Source: Polaromonas sp.
Lineage (GTDB): Bacteria > Pseudomonadota > Gammaproteobacteria > Burkholderiales > Burkholderiaceae_C
Direction: 5' to 3'
Length of the DNA: 64,000 nt
Assembly (NCBI GenBank): GCA_013297865.1
Contig: JAAFIP010000001.1
Coordinates: 186,001 to 250,000 of the forward strand
Shown here: positions 44,751 through 52,993 of the stretch, piece after piece
Layout: the number at the start of each line of letters is the position of its first letter
How positions within the stretch are numbered: position 1 is the first letter of the stretch
Notes under the pieces: generated by a model
What the model was told of the DNA's origin: nothing
What the model saw: only the letters and a program-made list of their open reading frames with translations
Database searches by the model: none
Translations under genes and position numbers: made by a program

Positions 44751-45161
44751 TTGCTTTTTCCAGTGTGTCGAGCTTTAAACAAAAACCTCAGGTTCATGCA
44801 CAAAGATATTACGCCCATTTTACGGTGCGCAGGCTGGGGTTGCTGCAAACTTTGATTGCCCTTTGCCCGCTTGGTTTAACTGGTAGCACAAGCGAAATAT
44901 TCAAGCCTTGCCTGCGCTTGTCCTCATTTGTCCACCTCCAACGCAGGCTGCACCGTCACGACCAAGCCAGATCATGGCGGGCAGCCTATGCACCTGAATG
45001 AGGCGTCTGGCTGGACAAAATCATCTTTACCTGCACGCAAAATCAATTTGTCCTAGTCAAGTATTTGTCTAAATAAATAGCGCTTAAGAATGGACAAGTT
45101 ATTGACAAAACAGGGCATTTGCCGGAAACTTTCCTCAGTTTTACAAAGACAAGGGCAGTAT
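44751..45161. other. 411-bp divergent intergenic region between clpS and the cold-shock gene
   Basis: No gene found. The region must hold promoters for clpS (minus) and the cold-shock gene (plus). It contains a cluster of TTGTCC/GGACAA hexamers described separately, and an A/T-rich stretch (45060-45085) likely to be promoter. Confidence 0.7.
44918..45107. promoter_or_regulatory. Cluster of TTGTCC hexamers upstream of the cold-shock gene
   Basis: TTGTCC at 44918, 44928 and 45048, its complement GGACAA at 45013 and 45092, and near-matches TTGTCT (45065) and TTGACA (45102). The first two are exactly 10 bp apart. This is dense for a 190-bp stretch and suggests repeated regulator binding, though part of it may be promoter -35 sequence. 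Confidence 0.4.
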
Positions 45162-45476
45162 ATGGCGACAGGATTGGTCAAATGGTTTAACGACGCAAAA
45201 GGTTTTGGCTTCATCACCCCCGATGGTGGCGGCACAGACATCTTCATCCACTTCTCGTCGATTGCGATGGATGGCTACAAAACCCTCAAGCAAGGCTCCA
45301 GGGTCACATTTGACTTGGTGGAAGGCCCCAAGGGTCTGCACGCGCAAAACATTCAGGCAGAGGCCCATCTGGCACGCCCTGAGCAAAGCGCCCCAACCCA
45401 GCGCCGCGAGTCGCGCGTGCGCACACCGCAGTTCAATGCCGCGCAGATGGACAACAGCTACGCCTACAACAAATAG
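45162..45476 (+). CDS. Cold-shock domain protein (CspA family) with C-terminal extension
   Basis: 104 residues from the ATG at 45162 (AAGGG upstream). The cold-shock beta-barrel has RNP1 (AKGFGFITP) and RNP2 (DIFIHFSSI), which bind single-stranded RNA/DNA. The tail after residue 67 is an extra 37-residue Arg/Gln/Pro-rich segment (ARPEQSAPTQRRESRVR). The A/T-rich upstream region and long leader are consistent with cold-regulated expression. A strong terminator follows. Confidence 0.93.
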   Translation: MATGLVKWFNDAKGFGFITPDGGGTDIFIHFSSIAMDGYKTLKQGSRVTFDLVEGPKGLHAQNIQAEAHLARPEQSAPTQRRESRVRTPQFNAAQMDNSYAYNK

Positions 45477-45497
45477 TCTGCCCCCACGCCAATGAAA

Positions 45498-45522
45498 AAC
45501 GGGGCCAAGGCCCCGTTTTTTT
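45498..45522 (+). terminator. Intrinsic terminator after the cold-shock gene
   Basis: Stem AACGGGGCC / GGCCCCGTT with a 2-base loop and a T-run, 21 bases after the cold-shock stop. Confidence 0.9.
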
Positions 45523-45585
45523 ATGCGTGGATATCGACACCAGCCTACAGCAACAAGCCTGGCCTGTTGCAGCAGCCAGCGCAGC

Positions 45586-46839
45586 TTACATGTTGTCGAT
45601 CATCACCTGGCCAAAGCCCGAGCATGACACTTGGGTTGCGCCCTCCATCAGGCGGGCGAAGTCGTAGGTGACTTTCTTGCTGGCGATCGATTTTTCCATC
45701 GAGCTGATGATTAGATCGGCCGCAGCGGTCCAGCCCATGTGGCGCAGCATCATCTCGGCAGAGAGGATTTCGGAGCCAGGGTTGACATAGTCCTTGCCTG
45801 CATACTTGGGCGCGGTGCCGTGCGTGGCTTCAAAGCAGGCCACCGAGTCCGACATGTTGGCGCCAGGAGCGATACCGATACCACCGACCTGGGCTGCCAG
45901 CGCGTCAGAAATGTAGTCGCCATTCAGGTTGAGCGTGGCAATCACGCTGTACTCTGCGGGGCGCAACAGGATCTGCTGCAGGAAAGCGTCGGCAATGCTG
46001 TCCTTGACGATGATTTCCTTGCCAGTTTTCGGGTTTTTGAACTTGCACCATGGGCCGCCGTCGATCAGCTGGGCACCAAACTCTTTTTGCGCCAGCGCGT
46101 AAGCCCAGTCGCGGAAGCCACCTTCGGTGTACTTCATGATGTTGCCCTTGTGCACGATGGTCACAGAAGGCTTGTCGTTATCGATGGCGTACTGGATGGC
46201 CTTGCGCACCAGGCGCTCGGTGCCTTCGATGGATACGGGCTTGATGCCAATGCCCGAGGTGTTGGGGAAGCGGATTTTCTTCACGCCCATTTCGTCGATC
46301 AGAAACTTGATCAGTTTTTGGGCTTTGTCGCTTTGTGCTTCGTATTCGATACCGGCGTAGATGTCTTCGCTGTTTTCACGGAAGATCACCATATGGGTTT
46401 TTTCCGGCTCTTTGACGGGCGATGGCACGCCCTTGAAGTACTGCACCGGACGCAGGCAGACGTACAGGTCCAGCTCCTGGCGCAGCGCCACGTTCAGGCT
46501 GCGGATGCCGCCGCCCACAGGGGTGGTCAATGGGCCCTTGATGGACACCACATACTCGCGCAGCACCGAGAGGGTTTCTTCAGGCAGCCAGACGTCAGGG
46601 CCATAGACCTTGGTGGACTTCTCACCGGCATACACTTCCATCCAGTGGATTTTCTTTTTGCCGCCGTAGGCCTTGGCCACGGCTGCGTCCACCACCTTGA
46701 GCATCACTGGCGTGATGTCAAAACCCGTGCCGTCGCCCTCGATGTAGGGAATGATCGGCTCATCGGGGACAGTGAGCGACATGTCTTTGTTGACGGTGAT
46801 TTTGCTGCCAGCGGCGGGCACTTTGATGTGCTGATACAT
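45586..46839 (-). CDS. icd: Isocitrate dehydrogenase, NADP-dependent
   Basis: 417 residues from the ATG at 46839 ([14 protein letters not shown]); the open frame extends to 46896 but this start matches the family. Oxidative decarboxylation of isocitrate to 2-oxoglutarate, feeding the sucAB-lpd complex encoded elsewhere in the window. Motifs: GDGTGFDIT near 35, substrate loop [16 protein letters not shown] with the regulatory Ser, [14 protein letters not shown] (NADP class) and [21 protein letters not shown]. Confidence 0.96.
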   Translation of the reverse strand: MYQHIKVPAAGSKITVNKDMSLTVPDEPIIPYIEGDGTGFDITPVMLKVVDAAVAKAYGGKKKIHWMEVYAGEKSTKVYGPDVWLPEETLSVLREYVVSIKGPLTTPVGGGIRSLNVALRQELDLYVCLRPVQYFKGVPSPVKEPEKTHMVIFRENSEDIYAGIEYEAQSDKAQKLIKFLIDEMGVKKIRFPNTSGIGIKPVSIEGTERLVRKAIQYAIDNDKPSVTIVHKGNIMKYTEGGFRDWAYALAQKEFGAQLIDGGPWCKFKNPKTGKEIIVKDSIADAFLQQILLRPAEYSVIATLNLNGDYISDALAAQVGGIGIAPGANMSDSVACFEATHGTAPKYAGKDYVNPGSEILSAEMMLRHMGWTAAADLIISSMEKSIASKKVTYDFARLMEGATQVSCSGFGQVMIDNM

Positions 46840-47061
46840 AGTGGGTGTGTCTTTGGTGTAGTGAGGTAAATAGCATTGCATCTGCTGGCCCTGCATGTAA
46901 GGCGAATCTCCTCACATGCAGGCGCTAGGTGCAAACCTCTAATTCTACCTGCAAAATATTTGTGCCCATCATGTCAACCAATTGAAAACGCGCACCGTTA
47001 GAGCCATACCGCCCAATTTTTGGATGGTTTCTGAAGTAACGTTATCTCAAGGAAATTTTCA

Positions 47062-47325
47062 ATGAACAAACTCATCGCTGCTCTGGTTGCTGGTCTCTTC
47101 GCCGCTGGCGCTTTCGCTCAAGCTGCTGCTCCAGCCGCTCCTGCCGCTGCCAAGCCAGCCGCTGCAGCTCCTGCTGCCGCTGCACCAGCTGCTCCCGCCG
47201 CTGCTGCACCTGCTGCCAAGGCAGAAGCCAAGCCAGCCGCCGCTGCTCCCATGAAAGCTAAAAAAGCTTCCAAGAAATCCAAGAAAATGAAAAAAGCAAG
47301 CATGAAAGCAGCAGCAGCTAAGTAA
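47062..47325 (+). CDS. Exported Ala/Pro/Lys-rich low-complexity protein
   Basis: 87 residues. A signal peptide (residues 1-19, LVAGLFAAGAFAQ) precedes a body made almost entirely of Ala and Pro (about 20-60), then a lysine-rich tail (KKASKKSKKMKKASMK). AAGGA lies 8 bases before the ATG, and a strong terminator follows 22 bases after the stop, so it looks like a single-gene transcript. The composition resembles histone-like tails and small DNA- or polyanion-binding proteins, but a secreted location argues for envelope binding. Function unknown. Confidence 0.75.
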   Translation: MNKLIAALVAGLFAAGAFAQAAAPAAPAAAKPAAAAPAAAAPAAPAAAAPAAKAEAKPAAAAPMKAKKASKKSKKMKKASMKAAAAK

Positions 47326-47346
47326 TTAGCCTTTGCTCTCAAGCCG

Positions 47347-47372
47347 AATGCCCGCCTTGTGCGGGCATTTTT
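47347..47372 (+). terminator. Intrinsic terminator after the Ala/Lys-rich gene
   Basis: Stem AATGCCCGC / GCGGGCATT with a 5-base loop and a T-run. Confidence 0.9.
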
Positions 47373-47429
47373 CATGGAATCTTCCCCATGAAGCCCGATT
47401 GGGGAACTGACGTATTAGACTGTAGTCCT

Positions 47430-47912
47430 ATGAACGCTATGCCCCACCCTACCAGCCGAAAAACTTTTGTCGCTCTTGCGTTGTTTGCTGCCATGGCAAG
47501 CCATGCCCAAGGCCCTGCCGCACAGGGCGAGCCCCAAATGGACCTGCAGCGTATCAAAATCACCGCAGGCATGCACCAGATCGACACCCAGCTAGCCCTC
47601 ACGCCCGAGCAGCGCCAGACTGGCCTCATGTGGCGCAAAAACATGCCGCAGCACGAAGGCATGCTGTTTGTCTTTGAGCAGCCCACCCAGCAGTGCTTCT
47701 GGATGAAAAACACCCTGATCCCCCTCACGGCAGCGTTTGTAGCCGATGACGGCACCATTGTGAATCTGGAAGACATGAAGCCCCAAACCACTGAGCCCCA
47801 CTGCTCTGCCAAGCCCGTGCGCTATGTGCTGGAGATGAACAAGGGCTGGTTTGCCAAGAAAGGCATCAAGGCTGGCAGCAAGCTCACAGGCCAGCCTTTT
47901 GCGTCAAAATGA
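47430..47912 (+). CDS. DUF192 family exported protein
   Basis: 160 residues from the ATG at 47430; an ATG at 47439 is also possible. Signal peptide (FVALALFAAMASHAQ) followed by a DUF192 domain: IDTQLALTPEQRQTGLMWRKNMPQ, GMLFVFEQPTQQCFWMKNTLIPL and FVADDGTIVNLEDM, then YVLEMNKGWF. The family is periplasmic and small; the Phe-Trp-Met-Lys-Asn core suggests a binding fold. Function unestablished. A family 1 repeat follows. Confidence 0.88.
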   Translation: MNAMPHPTSRKTFVALALFAAMASHAQGPAAQGEPQMDLQRIKITAGMHQIDTQLALTPEQRQTGLMWRKNMPQHEGMLFVFEQPTQQCFWMKNTLIPLTAAFVADDGTIVNLEDMKPQTTEPHCSAKPVRYVLEMNKGWFAKKGIKAGSKLTGQPFASK

Positions 47913-47932
47913 TTTTTAAAGCATTGGCGGCG

Positions 47933-47970
47933 CTACGTTATTTATAGCTGCTCCCGCGATATTCTATTGG
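47933..47970 (-). repeat. 38-bp dispersed repeat (family 1), copy 10, reverse orientation
   Basis: On the minus strand: CCAATAGAATATCGCGGGAG, then CAG and CTATAAATAACGTAG. The flank GGCCTGCAAGCC lies next to it. It lies 20 bases after the DUF192 stop. Confidence 0.94.
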
Positions 47971-48002
47971 CTTGCAGGCCAATACCGTATATAAAACCCA
48001 TG

Positions 48003-48029
48003 AAAAAAGCCACCCGAGGGTGGCTTTTT
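48003..48029. terminator. Intrinsic terminator for the LivJ-like gene
   Basis: Stem AAAAGCCACCC / GGTGGCTTTT with a short loop, flanked by A and T runs; 20 bases beyond the stop of the minus-strand gene at 48049. Confidence 0.9.
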
Positions 48030-48048
48030 CTTGAGGACTTGCGTTGAA

Positions 48049-49176
48049 TTAGTTCAAAGCAATTTTCTTGTCGCCCTGGTACTTGTACAGGGTCATCGAT
48101 GGGTTCTTCAGTTCGCCGTTGGGCTCAAACTGCACTGTGGTGGTCACGCCTTTGAAGTTGGTTTTACCAATTTCAGCGGTGTAGACCTTGGGGTCGGTGC
48201 TGTTGGCACGCTTCATGGCGTCAACCAGAACGAACACAGCGTCATACACGTACGGGCTGTAGACCTGGAACTGCTTGGGGAACTTGGCTTCGTAGCGCTT
48301 CATCCAGGCGTCGCCGCTGGGCATTTTGGCCAGTGAAGAGCCGCCTTCAGCGCAGATCACGTTTTCCAGCGTCTTGGCGCCAGCAGCCTGCTTGATCAGG
48401 TCATTGGTGCAGATGCCGTCGCCGCCGAAGAATTTCTGCTTGGTCAGGCCCAGTTGCTCCATCTGGCGCAGCATGGGGCCAGCTTGTGGGTCCATACCGC
48501 CGTAGAAGATCGCGTCTGGGTTCTTGGCCTTGACAGCGGTCAGGATGGCCATGAAGTCAACAGCTTTGTCGGTGGTGAACTGCTCGTCCACAATCGTCAT
48601 GCCCTTGGCTTTGGCGGTGTTCTTGAACACTTCAGCCACGCCTTGGCCGTAAGCAGTGCGGTCGTCGATCACGGCCACGGTCTTGAGCTTCAAGCCATCA
48701 GCTGCGTAGAAAGCCAAGCCAGCGCCCAGGGCGTTGTCGTTAGCCAGCAGACGGAAGGTGGTCTTGTAGCCAGGCTTGGTCAGGTTGGGGTTGGTAGCCG
48801 ATGGGGTGATGTGGGGGATACCGCAATCGTTGTAGATCTTGGATGCTGGAATGGTGGTGCCTGAGTTCAGGTGGCCAGCCACGCCGTTGACTTTGGCATC
48901 GCACAGCTTCTGGGCTGCTGCAGCGCCTTGCTTGGGATCGGCTGCGTCGTCTTCAGCGACCAGTTCAAAGCGGATCTTTTTGCCGCCAATGACGACGTTT
49001 TGTGTGTTGAGGTCTTCGATGGCCATGCGGGCGCCGTTTTCGTTGTCCTTACCGTAAGCGGCTTGGGCACCCGAGATAGGAGCGACGTGGCCAATTTTCA
49101 CGACTTGCACGTCTTGCGCAGAGGCTGCGCCTGCAATGGTAGCCAATGCGGCCAGTACGGTTAGTTTCAATTTCAT
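48049..49176 (-). CDS. Branched-chain amino acid-type ABC transporter substrate-binding protein (LivJ/LivK-like)
   Basis: 375 residues with a signal peptide (residues 1-20, AGAASAQD). The Leu/Ile/Val-binding fold is clear: VVKIGHVAPISGAQAAYGKDNENGARMAIEDLN, GTTIPASKIYNDCGIPHITPSATNPNLT and IDDRTAYGQGVAEVF. It collects a ligand in the periplasm. No permease or ATPase genes lie nearby, so it works with a transporter encoded elsewhere, which is common for this family in this group of bacteria. Single-gene transcript with its own terminator. Confidence 0.92.
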   Translation of the reverse strand: MKLKLTVLAALATIAGAASAQDVQVVKIGHVAPISGAQAAYGKDNENGARMAIEDLNTQNVVIGGKKIRFELVAEDDAADPKQGAAAAQKLCDAKVNGVAGHLNSGTTIPASKIYNDCGIPHITPSATNPNLTKPGYKTTFRLLANDNALGAGLAFYAADGLKLKTVAVIDDRTAYGQGVAEVFKNTAKAKGMTIVDEQFTTDKAVDFMAILTAVKAKNPDAIFYGGMDPQAGPMLRQMEQLGLTKQKFFGGDGICTNDLIKQAAGAKTLENVICAEGGSSLAKMPSGDAWMKRYEAKFPKQFQVYSPYVYDAVFVLVDAMKRANSTDPKVYTAEIGKTNFKGVTTTVQFEPNGELKNPSMTLYKYQGDKKIALN

Positions 49177-49318
49177 GTAAAACCCCTTTAGGATTGATAA
49201 ACAAATTTGCCAGAAAGTTGAGAGTATGTATTACCCAACGGCCTGTACGATACTGCAAAACGCGGGCCAACGTGATAGGGTTGACGCTAGATTCCTAGGG
49301 GTTTTCACGATCCGGTCA

Positions 49319-49720
49319 TCACCTGTAGCCGGATTTATCTTCCAGTTCTTTGGCTAATGCCTGGCCAAGGGCTTGGCTGAGCAGGTCGGTGACTACGCTT
49401 TCAATAGCAGGCTCCAGATCTTGTGCGATCGCATGGGCATGCGCCAGCGCTACACCGGCCACAGCCTCGCGAATTTGTCGCTCCAGTGTCGTTTGCACCT
49501 GCTTCATCACATGGTCTGTCACATGCTGCAACACTCTTTGCTGGATCTGCGCGACCATGACATCGGTCAATTGACCGGTCTGATCAGATGTGCCCTCCAC
49601 AGGCTGCGACGAGGCTGCATGCGCAGAAAAAGGCGCAGTGGGATCAGCCTGCTCTGGCAGCGTCTCAGGCTCCACCACTTGGGTGAGCGTGGGGACGTAT
49701 CGGGGAGGAATTTTTTGCAT
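49319..49720 (-). CDS. Conserved-looking hypothetical protein downstream of holC
   Basis: 133 residues. A short proline-rich N-terminus (MQKIPPRYVPTLTQVVEP) is followed by an Ala/Gln/Val-rich helical region with many His (VLQHVTDHVMKQV). No signal peptide and no recognised domain. It ends with LEDKSGYR. The gene lies 34 bases downstream of holC on the same strand, which suggests co-transcription. I do not recognise the family. Confidence 0.6.
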   Translation of the reverse strand: MQKIPPRYVPTLTQVVEPETLPEQADPTAPFSAHAASSQPVEGTSDQTGQLTDVMVAQIQQRVLQHVTDHVMKQVQTTLERQIREAVAGVALAHAHAIAQDLEPAIESVVTDLLSQALGQALAKELEDKSGYR

Positions 49721-49754
49721 AGATGTGCAATGGTAACGCGCCCCTGCCAGCGGC

Positions 49755-50189
49755 TCAGGCGGCGATATGCAGGTCGTGGCGGGTGATGGTGTGGCCCAGC
49801 TCGGTGTAGTGCTTCCAGCGCAAGCGCGCAGCCTGCCGGTCTGCCTCGTCCAGGCTGACCACCTCGATCACGCGCTCAAAACGCTCAAAACCCTGGGGCA
49901 CCTGGCTGGTCAGGTTGACCAGCACCGGGTAGCCCAGCGCAGCATCGGGCTGCTCGCACAGCACCACGGCTGTGCGCTGCAGCACCTGGCTGGGGACTGG
50001 CGCACGCACATGGGCCACAAAATCCAGCGGGCTGAAGGTCCACAGCTCCACATCCAGACGGGCCAGCAGCTCGGCAGGGGCCAGCACGGCCACGCGCGCG
50101 CCTGCGCCCACTGCCTTGCGCAGCAGTTTGCAGGCATAGGCCACCTTGTTGGGAGCGTTGAAATGGAAAGCCAGGTCTACAGCAGCCAT
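49755..50189 (-). CDS. holC: DNA polymerase III chi subunit
   Basis: 144 residues. Clamp-loader accessory protein that links the replisome to SSB. N-terminal AAVDLAFHFNAPNKVAYACKLLRKA, DVELWTFSPLDFVAHV in the middle and QGFERFERVIEVVSLDE near the C-terminus follow the HolC pattern. Immediately downstream of pepA (33 bases), the classical pepA-holC order. Confidence 0.92.
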   Translation of the reverse strand: MAAVDLAFHFNAPNKVAYACKLLRKAVGAGARVAVLAPAELLARLDVELWTFSPLDFVAHVRAPVPSQVLQRTAVVLCEQPDAALGYPVLVNLTSQVPQGFERFERVIEVVSLDEADRQAARLRWKHYTELGHTITRHDLHIAA

Positions 50190-50222
50190 GGTCAGAGTGT
50201 TTGTGCAAGCTTCAAAGGCAGA

Positions 50223-51770
50223 TTAAACCTTGGGTTTCGCTACTTTTTTGGTAGCTGCTCCCGCGATATTCTGTTGGGCTGCAGCCTGATTAACCACATA
50301 ATTGAGCAGCAGGGGCACGGGCCGGCCAGTGGCGCCCTTGGCCGCCCCGCTCTTCCAGGCGGTGCCGGCTATATCCAGGTGCGCCCAGGGGTATTTGCTG
50401 GCAAAACGCTGCAAAAACTTGGCTGCCGTGATGGCGCCGCCTGCGCGGCCTGCCACATTGGCCACATCGGCAAAATGGGTTTTCAGACCTTCAGCATATT
50501 CATCGTCCAGAGGCATGCGCCAGCAGGTGTCCAGCGTGGCGTCGCCCGCAGCCTGCAGGGCCGCAGCCAGCGCGTCATCGCTGGAGAACAGGCCGCTGCG
50601 CAGGTGCCCCAGAGCGATCACGCAGGCCCCTGTCAAAGTGGCAATGTCCACCACTGCCTGGGGCTTGAAGCGCTCGGCATAGGTCAGCGCATCGCACAGG
50701 ATCAGCCGCCCCTCGGCGTCGGTGTTGAGGATTTCAATCGTCTGCCCGCTCATGCTGGTCACCACATCGCCGGGCTTGACAGCGCGCCCGTCGGGCATGT
50801 TTTCGCAGCTGGGGATCAAGCCCACCACGTTGACCTTGGGCTTGAGCACCGACAGGGCCTTGAACACGCCCAGCACGCTGGCCGCGCCACCCATGTCGAA
50901 TTTCATTTCGTCCATCTCGGGGGCGGGTTTGATCGAAATGCCGCCCGTGTCGAAGGTAATGCCCTTGCCCACCAGCACCACGGGGGCCTGGCTTTTGGCC
51001 GCGCCGCTGTAGCGCAGCACAATAAAGCGCAGCGGCTCCTCAGACCCCTGGGACACCGCCATGAACGAGCCCATGCCCAGTTTGGCCACCTGTTTGGGGC
51101 CCAGTACCTCGCACTCCACACCGCTGCGCCCCTTGGCCAGCGACAGGGCCGCCTCGCCCAGCTTGGTGGGGGTGGCGTAGTTGCCAGGGCGGTTCGCCCA
51201 TTCCTTGGCAAACTCCACGCCCTGCACGCAGGCGCTAGCGTGGGCAAAGCCCTCCTGCAGACCACGGGCATCGCTCACGCCCACGGTCACTTTGGCCAGG
51301 CGACGCGGCTGGGGCTTGCTCTTGCTGGTGGTGTAGACATAGCTGGCGCTGGCGCTGGCCTGGACTGTGGTGTCCAGCGCCCGCAGCATGGCGTCGCGCT
51401 GCAAAGTAGACAGGGCAGCCAGGCTGATCACGATGTCCACCTGCTTGGGCGCTTTGTCGGTGGTGGCAGGCTTGTAGGCAGCCACGGCAGCCGCCACGGC
51501 CTTGGACACCTCGCGCGCCGTGCCCTCGCCTGCGCCTACCAGGATGACGCGCTGGGCACGGATGCCGGGCAGCGCATAGGCCTGCAGCAGCTTGCCTGCC
51601 GAGCCATCGCAGTCGCCCGAGCTGTGGGCGCTGGCCACCAGGGCGCTGACCGGCCCCTCGCTGGTGGCCGCTGCTCTGCTGGCGGCTTTGGTAAGCAACA
51701 CGATCAACAGCGAGGCGTTTTGCGCTGCTGCCTGGGCCCAGGACAGGGTTTTGAGTTCAAAATTAAGCAT
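50223..51770 (-). CDS. pepA: Leucyl aminopeptidase (cytosol aminopeptidase family M17)
   Basis: 515 residues. Hexameric zinc/manganese aminopeptidase. N-terminal macro-like domain, then catalytic domain with VGKGITFDTGGISIKPAPEMDEMK (metal Lys/Asp) and the M17 signature NTDAEGRLILCDAL (Asp/Glu metal ligands). In E. coli PepA also acts as a DNA-binding factor. Family-conserved sequence ends near VVNQAAAQ; the last 18 or so residues (NIAGAATKKVAKPKV) come from a family 1 repeat (50240-50277). It is divergent from lptF with 60 bp between, the conserved pepA/lptFG arrangement. Confidence 0.95.
   Translation of the reverse strand: MLNFELKTLSWAQAAAQNASLLIVLLTKAASRAAATSEGPVSALVASAHSSGDCDGSAGKLLQAYALPGIRAQRVILVGAGEGTAREVSKAVAAAVAAYKPATTDKAPKQVDIVISLAALSTLQRDAMLRALDTTVQASASASYVYTTSKSKPQPRRLAKVTVGVSDARGLQEGFAHASACVQGVEFAKEWANRPGNYATPTKLGEAALSLAKGRSGVECEVLGPKQVAKLGMGSFMAVSQGSEEPLRFIVLRYSGAAKSQAPVVLVGKGITFDTGGISIKPAPEMDEMKFDMGGAASVLGVFKALSVLKPKVNVVGLIPSCENMPDGRAVKPGDVVTSMSGQTIEILNTDAEGRLILCDALTYAERFKPQAVVDIATLTGACVIALGHLRSGLFSSDDALAAALQAAGDATLDTCWRMPLDDEYAEGLKTHFADVANVAGRAGGAITAAKFLQRFASKYPWAHLDIAGTAWKSGAAKGATGRPVPLLLNYVVNQAAAQQNIAGAATKKVAKPKV
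50240..50277 (-). repeat. 38-bp dispersed repeat (family 1), copy 11, inside pepA
   Basis: On the minus strand: CCAACAGAATATCGCGGGAG, then CAG and CTACCAAAAAAGTAG. It lies within the pepA coding sequence and is translated as part of its last 18 residues, roughly residues 498-510. Confidence 0.92.
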
Positions 51771-51830
51771 GGGGGTCTTTCCGTCGGTACACTTGGAGCT
51801 TACTCTGAGCCCATTTTCACCGAACGCGCA

Positions 51831-52982
51831 ATGTTATTCCATTCTTCCATCCGCAGTGAGCTGGCGCGCAGCTTTGGCGCCACCCTGGTGGTGCTTATCA
51901 CGGTGGTAATGAGCATGATGCTGATCCGCACGCTCGGGCTGGCCTCCAAGGGCAGCGTCAACCCGCAGGATGTGATGATGCTGATGGGCTATGCCGTGCT
52001 GGGCCATTTGCCCACCATCCTGACGCTCAGCCTGTTTGTGGCCATCACCAGCACTCTGGGGCGCATGTACCGCGACTCTGAAATGGCCATCTGGTTTACC
52101 GCCGGGCGGGGCCTGGCCAGTTTTGCCGTACCAGTCATGCGCTTTGCCTGGCCCGTGCTGCTGACCATCACGCTGCTGGCCCTGTTTGTCTGGCCCTGGA
52201 GCAACCAGCAGTCCCAGCTGATGCGCGAGCAGTATGAAACGCGGGGCGACCTGGACCGCGTGGCGGCGGGCCAATTTCAGGAAAACGCCTCCGGCTCACG
52301 GGTGTTTTTCATCGAGCGCGATGACCTCAGTGCCGCCTCCAGCAGTCCGGAATCTGCCAGCAGCACCGCAAGCACCACCGCAGAGGCCGCCCCCGGCAAA
52401 ACGGGCCGCAATGTCTTCATATCCTCCAACGAAAAAGACAAGCAGGCCGTCACCTCAGCGCGCAGCGGCCGGCTGGAGCGTATCAATGAAGACCAGTTTT
52501 TAATTCTGAACAACGGCCAGCGTATCGAGCAGACCACTGCGCAAAACTCCCTCAAAGTCAGCGAGTTTGCCCAGTACAGCGTCAAGGTGGGCCAAAACCG
52601 CGTTCTCACCCCCGAGACCACGCCCCCCAAGGCCGTGCGCACCAACCGCCTGCTGCGTGAGCCCACCCCGGCCCATATGGCAGAGCTTAGCTGGCGTCTC
52701 GGCCTGGCCCTGGCTGCGGTCAATTTGGCCTTGCTGGCGCTGGTGGTGTCTGCCACCAACCCGCGCGCGGGCCGGGGGTTCAGCCTGGTGTTTGCGCTGC
52801 TGGCGTTTTTGGTTTACTACAACATGCTCAACATCGGCTTCAGCTGGGTCAGCACGGGCAAGATCAGTTTTGCCAGCCTCATGTGGGGACTGCACGGTGG
52901 TGTGTCCGCGGCCACGTGCCTTTGGCTGGCCGCGCGCAACCGCAACTGGTCGCTGCGCAACCTGCTGCCCATGCGCGCCTGA
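51831..52982 (+). CDS. lptF: LPS export permease LptF
   Basis: 383 residues from the ATG at 51831. Inner-membrane subunit that with LptG and the LptB ATPase extracts lipopolysaccharide. N-terminal helices (residues 15-115), a periplasmic jellyroll domain and C-terminal helices. The jellyroll contains a low-complexity Ser/Ala/Thr insert (about residues 165-200, SAASSSPESASSTASTTAEA), absent from E. coli LptF as I know it. It is followed 11 bases later by lptG. Confidence 0.95.
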   Translation: MLFHSSIRSELARSFGATLVVLITVVMSMMLIRTLGLASKGSVNPQDVMMLMGYAVLGHLPTILTLSLFVAITSTLGRMYRDSEMAIWFTAGRGLASFAVPVMRFAWPVLLTITLLALFVWPWSNQQSQLMREQYETRGDLDRVAAGQFQENASGSRVFFIERDDLSAASSSPESASSTASTTAEAAPGKTGRNVFISSNEKDKQAVTSARSGRLERINEDQFLILNNGQRIEQTTAQNSLKVSEFAQYSVKVGQNRVLTPETTPPKAVRTNRLLREPTPAHMAELSWRLGLALAAVNLALLALVVSATNPRAGRGFSLVFALLAFLVYYNMLNIGFSWVSTGKISFASLMWGLHGGVSAATCLWLAARNRNWSLRNLLPMRA

Positions 52983-52993
52983 ACGCTCCACTT

